A stretch of DNA of 64,000 nucleotides from CAVYUC01 sp963783085 (GTDB lineage: Bacteria > Bacteroidota > Bacteroidia > Bacteroidales > Prolixibacteraceae). The notes under the pieces were generated by a model that was given only the letters and a program-made list of their open reading frames with translations, did no database searches and had not been told where the DNA came from. Location: contig CAWAMJ010000002.1 in assembly GCA_963783085.1 (NCBI GenBank), positions 434,001-498,000 of the forward strand, given 5' to 3'. Made by a program: the position numbers and the translations under genes. Positions 35,486-43,360 of the stretch are shown here, in pieces (positions within the stretch are counted from its first letter, which is position 1; each line of letters starts with the position of its first letter).

Positions 35486-37627
35486 CTATTTCAGGGCAGC
35501 CAGCACGCGCTCTGGTGTTACCGGCAATCGGAACACACGTGCTCCGCAGGCATCAAATACCGCGTTGGCAACCGCCGCACCCATACAAATAATAGCAGGT
35601 TCGCCACCTCCCTGCGGAGGTTGGTCCATGGCATCGGCAAGCACAGTATCAATGGTTTTGGGAATAGTGGAGAAACGGGGAAGCTGGTAGCTGTCGAAAT
35701 TTTCCGATTTTACGTTGCCCCAGTCGAACTGAACATCTTCGCTGAGCGAATATCCCAATCCCATGTTTACGCATCCTTCAGCCTGAATTTTAGTTCCTTC
35801 CGGATTTACTACCTGACCCATGTCCTGTCCCACGACTGCGCGGTTAACTTTCACCTCGCCGGTTGATGTATCCACATCCACTTCAACGATTACCGTAACC
35901 AAAGTTCCGGCATCAATGCCCGTTGCAATTCCCCTGCCTTTTCCTTTGGGCAATTTCCCTTTCGACCAGCCGAATTTATCAGCCGCCAGCGTCAGCGAAT
36001 TTAATGCCCTTTTATTATTCATGTTCTTCATTCGGAACTCCAACGGATCCATTCCGATTTTATGAGCCATGATATCAATTTGTGATTCCCGCGCAAAAGT
36101 ATTGGTGGAATTTCCGGGAGCCCGCCATGCGCCGGTCCCGAACGGATGAACATTTTCACCTTCCCACGTCAGGGTTTGGTGGTTCGGTATTCCGTAAAAA
36201 AGTTCCGTCCCGCGGTCGCCGGCACAATAGGAATTAAAATCCCAGTAAGTTATTTTGCCGTCTTCGGTGATTCCGGAATTTATTTTGATAACAGCAGCCG
36301 AACGAAACATGTCGTACATAAATTCTTCCTTGCGCGACCACATCAGCTGAACAGGAGTTCCTTCCGTCATTTTGGCCACTCGCGCTGCCTCCACCGCCTG
36401 CCGGTTGTATATTTTCCCGCCAAAACCGCCGCCGAGGTAAATTTGTTTCAGATGCACATTTTCCTTTGGGATGCCCAATTCCCCTGCCACTTCTTCACGC
36501 GTACCAAACGGTGTTTGAGACGATGCCCACATTGTTATTTTGTTATTTTCGAAAACTGCGGTAGCGGAATGAGGCTCAATTGATGCATGGGCTTTGTAGC
36601 CATCCTGGTATTCGTGTTCAAACTTTAAACCGGCGGCTTTCATTCCGGCTTCAACATCTCCGCTATGGTGGCGGACTTTACTGTCGGTCGCATTGTCCAG
36701 AATGTACCGGAAAATTGTTTCATCATTCGCTTTCGACGGTGGAACTTCCCATTCGGCTTTTACTGAATTTGCGGCTTTCTCAGCCATTTCGGGCGATTCG
36801 TGCAAAACAACAATAAAATCATCGTCTTTCAATACCTTCACACCCGGCAGAGCCTCCGCTGCGGAAGTATTTGCCGATTTAAGTTTTGAGCCATGCGCCG
36901 GCGGACGGACAATCCGGACGTACATCATACCCGGCAACTGAATATCAGCCGAATATTGTGCTTTTCCGGTCACTTTCTTTTCTGCATCGATACGGCGGTG
37001 CGATTTCCCTACAACATCAAACTGGTCCGGTTTTTTTAGTTCCGGTTTTTTACTTAGCGAGCGAACAATCTTTTGGCCCTTTGTCAACTCTTCATACGAA
37101 ACACTTTTATCCTTATCGCTTTTATCGAATATTTTTCCTTCGGAAGCTTCCAATTGTTTCACCGGAACAGCAAGTTTTTCAGAAGCCAGTTCCATTAAAA
37201 CCAGCCTTGCTTCAGCAGCTGCGGCGCGAATCAAGGGATCATGAAAACGGGTGGTCATCGAGCCCCAGGTACCGGCATCGTACGGGCACAATTCTGTGTC
37301 GCCCATTATCATATCCACCTGGCTGATATCCACTTCCAGTTCATCGGCAAGCACCTGTGCCAGCGAAGTATTGGCGCCCTGCCCCATTTCAATTTTTCCG
37401 GAATAACAATCCACGCGGCCATCTTCTTTTACGCGCAAAAAAGCATTGAATTGCGGATATTCGTCCTCATCGCGGCTTTTATATCCATTCATAAAGGCCA
37501 TTTCGCTGAGTGAGAATACGATAATAATTCCTCCTCCAAGCCGTTTCAGAAAGTCGCGCCGATCAACTTTTACCGGCGGTGCATCCACGTCGTGGAAATA
37601 GTACCTGTTTATTTGATCAGCTTTCAT
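35486..37627 (-). CDS. Molybdenum hydroxylase large subunit (xanthine dehydrogenase family), copy 1
   Basis: 713 residues with Tat-like KVDRRDFLKRLGGGIIIVFSL. Blocks parallel to its neighbour include KIEMGQGANTSLAQVLADEL, LCPYDAGTWGSMTTRFHDP, GGGFGGKIYNRQAVEAARVA, GTGAWRAP and GGGEPAIICMGAAVANAV with the catalytic Glu. It clearly arose by duplication with copy 2, but the two have diverged in substrate-facing segments. Its ATG overlaps the 2Fe-2S subunit stop by 4 bp, so it is the more tightly coupled partner. Confidence 0.93.
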   Translation of the reverse strand: MKADQINRYYFHDVDAPPVKVDRRDFLKRLGGGIIIVFSLSEMAFMNGYKSRDEDEYPQFNAFLRVKEDGRVDCYSGKIEMGQGANTSLAQVLADELEVDISQVDMIMGDTELCPYDAGTWGSMTTRFHDPLIRAAAAEARLVLMELASEKLAVPVKQLEASEGKIFDKSDKDKSVSYEELTKGQKIVRSLSKKPELKKPDQFDVVGKSHRRIDAEKKVTGKAQYSADIQLPGMMYVRIVRPPAHGSKLKSANTSAAEALPGVKVLKDDDFIVVLHESPEMAEKAANSVKAEWEVPPSKANDETIFRYILDNATDSKVRHHSGDVEAGMKAAGLKFEHEYQDGYKAHASIEPHSATAVFENNKITMWASSQTPFGTREEVAGELGIPKENVHLKQIYLGGGFGGKIYNRQAVEAARVAKMTEGTPVQLMWSRKEEFMYDMFRSAAVIKINSGITEDGKITYWDFNSYCAGDRGTELFYGIPNHQTLTWEGENVHPFGTGAWRAPGNSTNTFARESQIDIMAHKIGMDPLEFRMKNMNNKRALNSLTLAADKFGWSKGKLPKGKGRGIATGIDAGTLVTVIVEVDVDTSTGEVKVNRAVVGQDMGQVVNPEGTKIQAEGCVNMGLGYSLSEDVQFDWGNVKSENFDSYQLPRFSTIPKTIDTVLADAMDQPPQGGGEPAIICMGAAVANAVFDACGARVFRLPVTPERVLAALK

Positions 37628-38106
37628 TGTTGAGGCACTCCTTTCATTGTTTTGGCAGCATCAGCAACTGCATCAATAATCCGGGTGTGGGCGCCGCAAC
37701 GGCACAGATTATCTTCCATACCATAGATAATGTCTTCGCGTGTGGGGCTTGGATTACTGTTTAACAATCCCACAGCATTCATAATCATTCCGGGAGTGCA
37801 GTAACCGCACTGCAATGCATCGTGATCTACAAAAGCCTGCTGCACCGGATGCAGTTCTCCGTTTTTGGCAAGTCCTTCGATGGTCATCACCTTTGCGCCT
37901 TCAACATCAGCCATTTTTGTGCTGCACGAGCGCATTGCTTCGCCATTTATAAGAACGGTGCACGAACCGCAATAACCCATGCCACAGCCGTATTTGGTTC
38001 CGGTGAGGCCAAAATTGGTCCTTAAAACCCAAAGCAACGTCTGGTTGTCGTCAAGATTAATTTCAACGTCTTTTCCGTTTAGCTCAAATTTGATTTTCTT
38101 TTCCAT
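37624..38106 (-). CDS. (2Fe-2S)-binding subunit of molybdenum hydroxylase
   Basis: 160 residues with two [2Fe-2S] domains. The N-terminal plant-ferredoxin type reads KYGCGMGYCGSCTVLING with the distal Cys in RSCSTKM. The C-terminal all-helical domain has ALQCGYCTPGMIMNA and EDNLCRCGAHTRI. It shuttles electrons from the Mo site of the large subunits. No FAD subunit or cytochrome is encoded here, so the terminal acceptor is unknown. No signal peptide, as usual for subunits co-exported through Tat with a partner. Confidence 0.95.
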   Translation of the reverse strand: MEKKIKFELNGKDVEINLDDNQTLLWVLRTNFGLTGTKYGCGMGYCGSCTVLINGEAMRSCSTKMADVEGAKVMTIEGLAKNGELHPVQQAFVDHDALQCGYCTPGMIMNAVGLLNSNPSPTREDIIYGMEDNLCRCGAHTRIIDAVADAAKTMKGVPQQ

Positions 38107-38714
38107 TATGATTTATTTTTGATTAATTCCCTGTTTGTTTCATATTCATAATCTTCAGGCGTATCAATATCGCGCAGAATTTCAGGTAAGTTGCAGCGTA
38201 CTTCGGAAACATCATTCGCAAATTTCCTCATTAATTCACGCAGTCCTTTTTCAGGATCAAGGCGTTCTATTTCCGGTTTGTATTTTGTTTCAATCAGCGA
38301 CGGATGCCCACGCCTGCCTTTAAAAACCGGAATTACAATTCCTTTTTGTGTTTTTTTCCAGGTTTCAACTACCTTTTTTGAAACGGTTGTCGGAATTTGT
38401 GGTTGATCACCTAAGAATATCAGCGCTGCTTTTGCATCATCCGGTAAATTTCGAAAACCGCAAATGACTGATGAAAGCATACCATCGCTGTAATTTTCAT
38501 TCATGCAAATCTGCAACGGTAGTTTTTCGATTTTTTCCCGAATTTCGTCACGATGTGAGCCCAGAACCACTAAAATATTATTTTGAACCACAGGTTGAAT
38601 ATTCCGGATTACCGATTCAACAATGGTGCCCCCCCTGAACGGTAAAAGCAGCTTTTGCGTTCCCATGCGGGTTGATGCGCCGCCTGCCAGTACTATTGCC
38701 CAAATTTTATCCAT
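38106..38714 (-). CDS. Molybdenum cofactor nucleotidyltransferase (MocA/MobA-like)
   Basis: 202 residues with a GT-A-like nucleotidyltransferase fold. The N-terminal signature is LAGGASTRMGTQKLLLPF, followed by ALIFLGDQPQIP (metal-binding Asp) and GRRGHPSLI. MocA makes molybdopterin cytosine dinucleotide, the cofactor form used by most hydroxylases of this family. Overlaps the start of the 2Fe-2S gene by one base and the end of xdhC by 8 bp, so it acts as the dedicated cofactor-maturation gene. Confidence 0.88.
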   Translation of the reverse strand: MDKIWAIVLAGGASTRMGTQKLLLPFRGGTIVESVIRNIQPVVQNNILVVLGSHRDEIREKIEKLPLQICMNENYSDGMLSSVICGFRNLPDDAKAALIFLGDQPQIPTTVSKKVVETWKKTQKGIVIPVFKGRRGHPSLIETKYKPEIERLDPEKGLRELMRKFANDVSEVRCNLPEILRDIDTPEDYEYETNRELIKNKS

Positions 38715-39798
38715 TCTTTCCGTTTAAACTGCTTCGTACCTGAATGAGTTCCGCAGCAATGCTCACTGCTATTTCCTCCACGGTTTCCGACCCGATTTTC
38801 AATCCGATTGGAGCATGGATTTTTTCCCATTGTGCAGTTGTTGCCCAGCCTTCGCCAATCGATTTTTCGCGAACCTGCAAAACTTTTTTACTGCTGCCAA
38901 TCATGCCGATATAGCCAGCCTCAGAACTGATAACCTGTTTCAACACCTCCGAATCGTTTTTATGTCCGCGCGTTACAATTACAACAAAAGTATCGTTATT
39001 GGAATTCAGGTCGCTCAACCCGTTTTGAACATTTCCCGATATTATTTTATCGGCGTCAGGCAAATTATCCCGGTTCGCATATTCTTCACGATCATCCCAA
39101 ACGATTACCTCAAAATCAAGCAGTTTGCCAAAATGCGACAACGCTTTTCCCACGTGTCCGGCGCCGGCAATTACCAATCTGGATTTTGGTACAATACTTT
39201 CCAGGATGATAAAATCGCCTTTCGTTTCGGGTGAAGCAGGAATAACCAATTCGCGCAATTCGTTTTTCACCGGGTTCCTGAGCATATCATAAACTGCTTT
39301 CTTTACTTCCTCCTGCTCATTATCATTCAATGCCGCAGCCGGTTCAGAAGTTACCCAAAACCGGTTGATGGTAAAATCGCTGTTGGATACAAAATTACCT
39401 TTGGTTAAAAGAACGCCCGGAATTCCGGAGGTGAAGGATTTGTTCAAAGCTTCGAAAACTGAGAGGTGTTTTTCCGGCGCGGCATCGAGAAGAATGGTCA
39501 TTCCGCCCCCGCAAATGGCAGAATCATCTGCATGTATATCATCGTTCAGTTCAAACCTGAAAATGCCTGAATTCCCACTGGTAACAGCTTCAGTTGCTTT
39601 TTCCTGAATCCGGTGTTCCACAGACCCTCCGCCAATGGTGCCGGCTATTAACCCGTTTTTTCCGAAGACAGCAGAACTGGCTGGTTTTTGAGGCGTAGAA
39701 CCATGGGTTTCCACAATCGTGGCAAAAACACACCGTTCCTTTTTTTGGAGTGATTCCAACAAATGAATATAAATATTGCTGTTTACAGAACCATTCAT
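38707..39798 (-). CDS. XdhC family molybdenum hydroxylase maturation protein
   Basis: 363 residues. The N-terminal XdhC/CoxI domain has CVFATIVETHGSTPQKPASSAVFG and GTIGGGSVEHRI. The C-terminal Rossmann-type domain has LVIAGAGHVGKALSHFGKLLDFEV and FVVIVTRGHKND, then GYIGMIGSSKKV. XdhC binds and protects Mo cofactor and hands it, sulfurated, to the apoenzyme. ATG 39798 is chosen over TTG 39804. First gene of the five-gene molybdenum operon. Confidence 0.93.
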   Translation of the reverse strand: MNGSVNSNIYIHLLESLQKKERCVFATIVETHGSTPQKPASSAVFGKNGLIAGTIGGGSVEHRIQEKATEAVTSGNSGIFRFELNDDIHADDSAICGGGMTILLDAAPEKHLSVFEALNKSFTSGIPGVLLTKGNFVSNSDFTINRFWVTSEPAAALNDNEQEEVKKAVYDMLRNPVKNELRELVIPASPETKGDFIILESIVPKSRLVIAGAGHVGKALSHFGKLLDFEVIVWDDREEYANRDNLPDADKIISGNVQNGLSDLNSNNDTFVVIVTRGHKNDSEVLKQVISSEAGYIGMIGSSKKVLQVREKSIGEGWATTAQWEKIHAPIGLKIGSETVEEIAVSIAAELIQVRSSLNGKNG

Positions 39799-40225
39799 AA
39801 TCAAATTATTTCAACCTGCAGAAACCGGCGGAAAAAGAGTGCTTTTTGTATTTCTGAAAATCGCCGGTAGATTACTGGAAGTCAGCAGGTTGTTGTTTTT
39901 AACTTTCGGCCTTTACTATCACGACTAAAATATTACTTTTTCTGTACAGAATCAATTTAAATGATTTTTACCCGCGGTTATCAAAGTTAATCAATTTAAA
40001 CTACATAGTCAATCAGATTATTTCCAGGGTTTTATTGGCTTTAAAAGCGTTCGCCGTCAATTCATTTGCTGATAAAAGGGGGCCCTGGTTTTGTTTTTGC
40101 AGAGAGAACTGAAAAAGGATTATGAATCGTTGTCAGGTTCACCCAGAAAATCTTTAAAAATATATTCGGATAAACCCCTGGAGGTTTTTATGCGTTAATA
40201 TTTATAGATTTTATTTTTAACTCTC
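39799..40225. other. Long intergenic region upstream of the molybdenum operon
   Basis: About 427 bp between the divergent xdhC and CPBP genes. AT-rich, with a short GC island (AAAGGGGGCCCTGG near 40077). No ORF over 30 codons with a plausible start and no tRNA. I looked for a molybdenum-cofactor riboswitch and did not recognise one. It must contain both promoters. Confidence 0.45.
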
Positions 40226-40876
40226 ATGAATACATCCATTCGCAAATTTATACGCGGGACTGAATTTATCCTGCTTTTTTTTGGAATACCGGTAATCCTG
40301 TATTTCGATTCATTTATTGTTCATCCGAGCAGGATTTTGCTGCCCGTTGTTGCAGCGTTAATCGTTTATTTTTTAACAAAGAAAGATTTTGCATTAAAAT
40401 CGCTGGTGAAACTGCGGGTTTCAAAAGAAACCATTCGTGAAAATGTTTGGGTAGTGCTTGCTTCCACATTAGTGCTCACTGCTTATGTAGCAATTTTCAA
40501 ACCTGAAAACCTTTTTAACCTTCCCCGGAAAAATCCGCAAATCTGGTTGATGCTGGGGGCATTTTACCCGGTTTTTTCAGCGTATCTGCAGGAAATAATT
40601 TACCGGACTTTTCTTTTCACACGTTACGGGCCTTTGTTTAAAAAGCGGTACTGGCTGGTGTTGGTGAGCGGCATCACCTTTAGTTTTGCACACATTATTT
40701 ATTACAGTCCGGTATCTGTATTGTTAACTTTAATTGCCGGCCTTTATCTTGCCTATGTCTACGAAAAAACAAGAAGTGTGCTTTACACAGCCATTTTACA
40801 CAGCATTTTTGGAATGTTGGTTTTTACCATTGGCATGGGGCAGCATTTTTGGCTTGATATGAACAAATACCTGTAA
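40226..40876 (+). CDS. CPBP family intramembrane glutamic endopeptidase
   Basis: 216 residues with about six TM helices. Motif 1 reads LQEIIYRTFLFTRYG (the EExxxR motif, here QEIIYR), motif 2 FSFAHIIYY, and motif 3 AILHSIFGMLVF. These supply the Glu and His residues of the Abi/CPBP (Rce1-like) fold. Targets of bacterial members are mostly unknown. It converges on the isoprenoid-synthase-like gene with a 6-bp gap. Confidence 0.87.
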   Translation: MNTSIRKFIRGTEFILLFFGIPVILYFDSFIVHPSRILLPVVAALIVYFLTKKDFALKSLVKLRVSKETIRENVWVVLASTLVLTAYVAIFKPENLFNLPRKNPQIWLMLGAFYPVFSAYLQEIIYRTFLFTRYGPLFKKRYWLVLVSGITFSFAHIIYYSPVSVLLTLIAGLYLAYVYEKTRSVLYTAILHSIFGMLVFTIGMGQHFWLDMNKYL

Positions 40877-40882
40877 AACAGT

Positions 40883-42112
40883 TTAACCGACACCTGCCAT
40901 TTCAGATTGATTGAAATATTTCTGAAACAATGCAAATCGCTGCGAATTTGACTGGCTGCGTTTTTTTTGCACGAAACCAAAACCGACAGGTGAAAACTTC
41001 TCCATTTGGTTCAGCCAATGTTTCGAAAAATACGTCGGATTCATTCCTGTCGATTCGATAATCATGGTTTCGATACTCCGGTTCATCAAGTCGAGAAAAA
41101 GCGGAGTTTCAGGATTTTCGAAAACCTTCATTTCGCTCAGCGCCACTCGTCCAAAATTAACCGTCCGGTTAACATATCTATCCATCTTACTGTGATCGGC
41201 AGATGAAAACATCGTACGGGTATGAGCTTCGGCATCTTCTTTTATATCCTGAATATCGTCGAGCAACTGTAAATAAACACCATAACCAAAAAGCGCCTGC
41301 TCCTGTTCCCTGGTTAAATGGCCGGCAACCAAATAGCCGTCGGCCAACACTGAGGAACCGCCTTTCTCAAAACATACCGACTTTATGGTTGCATCATCCA
41401 AACCATTTTGGTGAATCAGTTTCACGCTTTTGGTCTGGCCTTCCTGAATGGCGTACAAACTGTTGTAAACCTCCGGAAACTTACTTCGCGGATACTGCCC
41501 TTCGAACATGGCCACCAGTTTGAAAAGCTGCTCGTCCGTGTAATTCTGCGGTGTAACTTTTTCACCATGCAACCTTTTATTAAACCTTTCGCTGAATGCT
41601 TCCTTTTGCGTTCCCGGAATATCAGGATCGTCCAGAAAATTATCACTGTACGGGTAAATCATGCTGTAACCGAAAACTGAAGGCGTTATTTCCACCGGTA
41701 GTCCCATCATTAGCTGAATGCCATTCATGATCCAAACGTTACGCATTCCCTGGTAAATGCTTTCGGGTTTAAGTTCAGGGGCGAACCGGCGGGCCTGGTA
41801 AAAAAAATCTTTACTTACATCTTTAAACCGATCAGAGAGGATAATTTCCAGCTGATTGCTTTCAAAATCGAAAACCGTTTCCAGAAACATTTTGAAAAGC
41901 GGAAAAAATTTTGAGCCCGGATCGCTGTTCCTGATGTTCTTAACATTTGCTTTCGATTGCATCGATTTTATTTTCTGCTGAAAATACTCGAAGTTTTGCT
42001 CGCGCTGCAACTGTTCAGGCGTTGAATATTCGCGCCGGTATTGTGGAAAATCAGACCCGCTCTTTTCCCAAATGCGCATAAAATGATCGATGTAAGACGG
42101 TATGGTTAGCAT
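40883..42112 (-). CDS. Class I isoprenoid-synthase-like protein, unknown product
   Basis: 409 residues, soluble and helix-rich. Two acidic motifs are placed as in trans-prenyl or terpene synthases: YPYSDNFLDDPDIP (residues ~150-163) and LQLLDDIQDIKEDAEAHTR (~285-303). KGGSSVLADGYLVAG lies between them. The first motif is NFLDD rather than a canonical DDxxD. It matches proteins annotated only as 'class 1 isoprenoid biosynthesis enzyme'. No terpenoid partner gene is adjacent, and chain-length or cyclisation activity cannot be inferred. Confidence 0.65.
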   Translation of the reverse strand: MLTIPSYIDHFMRIWEKSGSDFPQYRREYSTPEQLQREQNFEYFQQKIKSMQSKANVKNIRNSDPGSKFFPLFKMFLETVFDFESNQLEIILSDRFKDVSKDFFYQARRFAPELKPESIYQGMRNVWIMNGIQLMMGLPVEITPSVFGYSMIYPYSDNFLDDPDIPGTQKEAFSERFNKRLHGEKVTPQNYTDEQLFKLVAMFEGQYPRSKFPEVYNSLYAIQEGQTKSVKLIHQNGLDDATIKSVCFEKGGSSVLADGYLVAGHLTREQEQALFGYGVYLQLLDDIQDIKEDAEAHTRTMFSSADHSKMDRYVNRTVNFGRVALSEMKVFENPETPLFLDLMNRSIETMIIESTGMNPTYFSKHWLNQMEKFSPVGFGFVQKKRSQSNSQRFALFQKYFNQSEMAGVG

Positions 42113-42334
42113 AGCATTCGTTTAGAATGTAAAAGTAACCAAACCCGGTCAGATTATTTCATTTTTTAGATGAATGTGTTTATCTGGCAGACAACTGCCT
42201 GATTTTGGCTGGCGAAATTCAAAAAAGGAGTGGGTTGTTCGAAGCCGCTTTTTATGAAAATGCTTGCTGACGATTTTCGGAAAATTTCATCCGGCAGCTT
42301 TTCTCATCAGCCATTCATACCCATTCGATAACCC

Positions 42335-43045
42335 TTATAAAATGTTGGTATAAACTGCCTGAACATCGTCATCTTCATCGAGCTTATCAAGCAGTTTTTC
42401 AATGTCTTCCAGCTGTTCTTCCGAAAATTCAACGGCATCATTTGGAAAACGTTTCAGCAGGGCCTTCTGCACATTGATGTTCAGTTTATCAAGCGCTGCC
42501 GCCATTTCGCCAAAGTTGATATAATCAGCATATGCATAATAAACACCTTCGTTTTCTTCGATTTCTTCCAGACCGGCATCAATAAGTTCCAGTTCCAGCT
42601 CGTCCACGTCCATTCCTTCAGGCATTTCGAACTCAAACACAGCCTTTCGCGAAAACATAAATTCAAGTGAACCTGTGGGTACCAATCCGCCGCCGGCCTT
42701 GTTGAAATAGCTTTTAACGTTGGCAACTGTGCGGGTGGTATTATCGGTGGCGCATTCCACAAAAACCAGTACACCATGCGGCCCTTTTCCTTCGTAATTC
42801 ACTTCCGTAAAATCGGCGGCATCTTTTCCACTGGCGCGTTTAATAGCAGCGTCGATATTTGTTTTGGGCATGTTTTGCGCTTTGGCGTTCAAAATTGCCG
42901 TGCGCAATGCTGCATTTAAATCGGGGTCGGGACCGCCGCTTTTTGCTGCTATAGTTACTTTTTTTGCCAGTTTCGGAAACGTCCTCGACATTTTGTCCCA
43001 ACGTTTTTCTTTCGCTGCGCGGCGATATTCAAATGCTCTTCCCAT
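42335..43045 (-). CDS. YebC/PmpR family protein
   Basis: 236 residues with the full YebC layout: MGRAFEYRRAAKEKRWDKMSR (a Bacteroidota-type variant of the usual MAGHSKWxNI start), KTNIDAAIKRASG, YEGKGPHGVLVFVECATDN, the NKAGGGL segment, EFMFSRKAVFEF and the closing VQAVYTNI. YebC-type proteins were first described as transcription factors, and more recent work links them to relief of ribosome stalling. Alone in its unit. Confidence 0.94.
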   Translation of the reverse strand: MGRAFEYRRAAKEKRWDKMSRTFPKLAKKVTIAAKSGGPDPDLNAALRTAILNAKAQNMPKTNIDAAIKRASGKDAADFTEVNYEGKGPHGVLVFVECATDNTTRTVANVKSYFNKAGGGLVPTGSLEFMFSRKAVFEFEMPEGMDVDELELELIDAGLEEIEENEGVYYAYADYINFGEMAAALDKLNINVQKALLKRFPNDAVEFSEEQLEDIEKLLDKLDEDDDVQAVYTNIL

Positions 43046-43228
43046 GGATTTAAAGTTTGCAGAACCGGCTGTTTCAAAATGGACCGGTTACCGGATTTCT
43101 AAAAAATATATTTGAAAATTTTTCGCGAAAATAGAAACAGATTTTGAAAAAACAGTGGATTATTATCAGGAAAATGTTTTTTGATTCTGAAAAAGCGACG
43201 GTAAGTTTGAAAGCTGCATTAGATATAC

Positions 43229-43357
43229 TTACAGATTTAGCTTTTGGGGTTTACAAACTTTCTCTTTCTTTTTCACCTTCGCCCCGCATTTTTTACATAA
43301 ATATTTTGGGTCGTCTTTGTCTTTAAAATCTTTCTTTTTGCAGGCGGTTTTTCCCAT
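43229..43357 (-). CDS. 42-residue Lys/Cys-rich zinc-ribbon-like protein
   Basis: Too short for usual ORF cut-offs. The ATG at 43357 and TAA at 43229 encode 42 residues, starting MGKTACKKKDFKDKDDPKY and continuing LCKKCGAKVKKKEKVCK. The CKKC plus two further Cys suggest a small metal-binding knuckle, and the protein is about 40% Lys. It lies 3 bp after the kinase-RapZ fusion gene on the same strand, so it is probably co-transcribed. Similar Lys-rich mini-proteins occur in Bacteroidota. Function unknown. Confidence 0.75.
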   Translation of the reverse strand: MGKTACKKKDFKDKDDPKYLCKKCGAKVKKKEKVCKPQKLNL

Positions 43358-43360
43358 TCT

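Noticed and set aside
39799..40225. Molybdenum-cofactor riboswitch upstream of xdhC
   Set aside because: No recognisable Moco-aptamer core could be assembled on the minus strand. Position alone is not evidence.
43144..43326. Plus-strand 60-codon ORF
   Set aside because: It is antisense to the better supported 42-residue minus-strand gene and has no features of its own.
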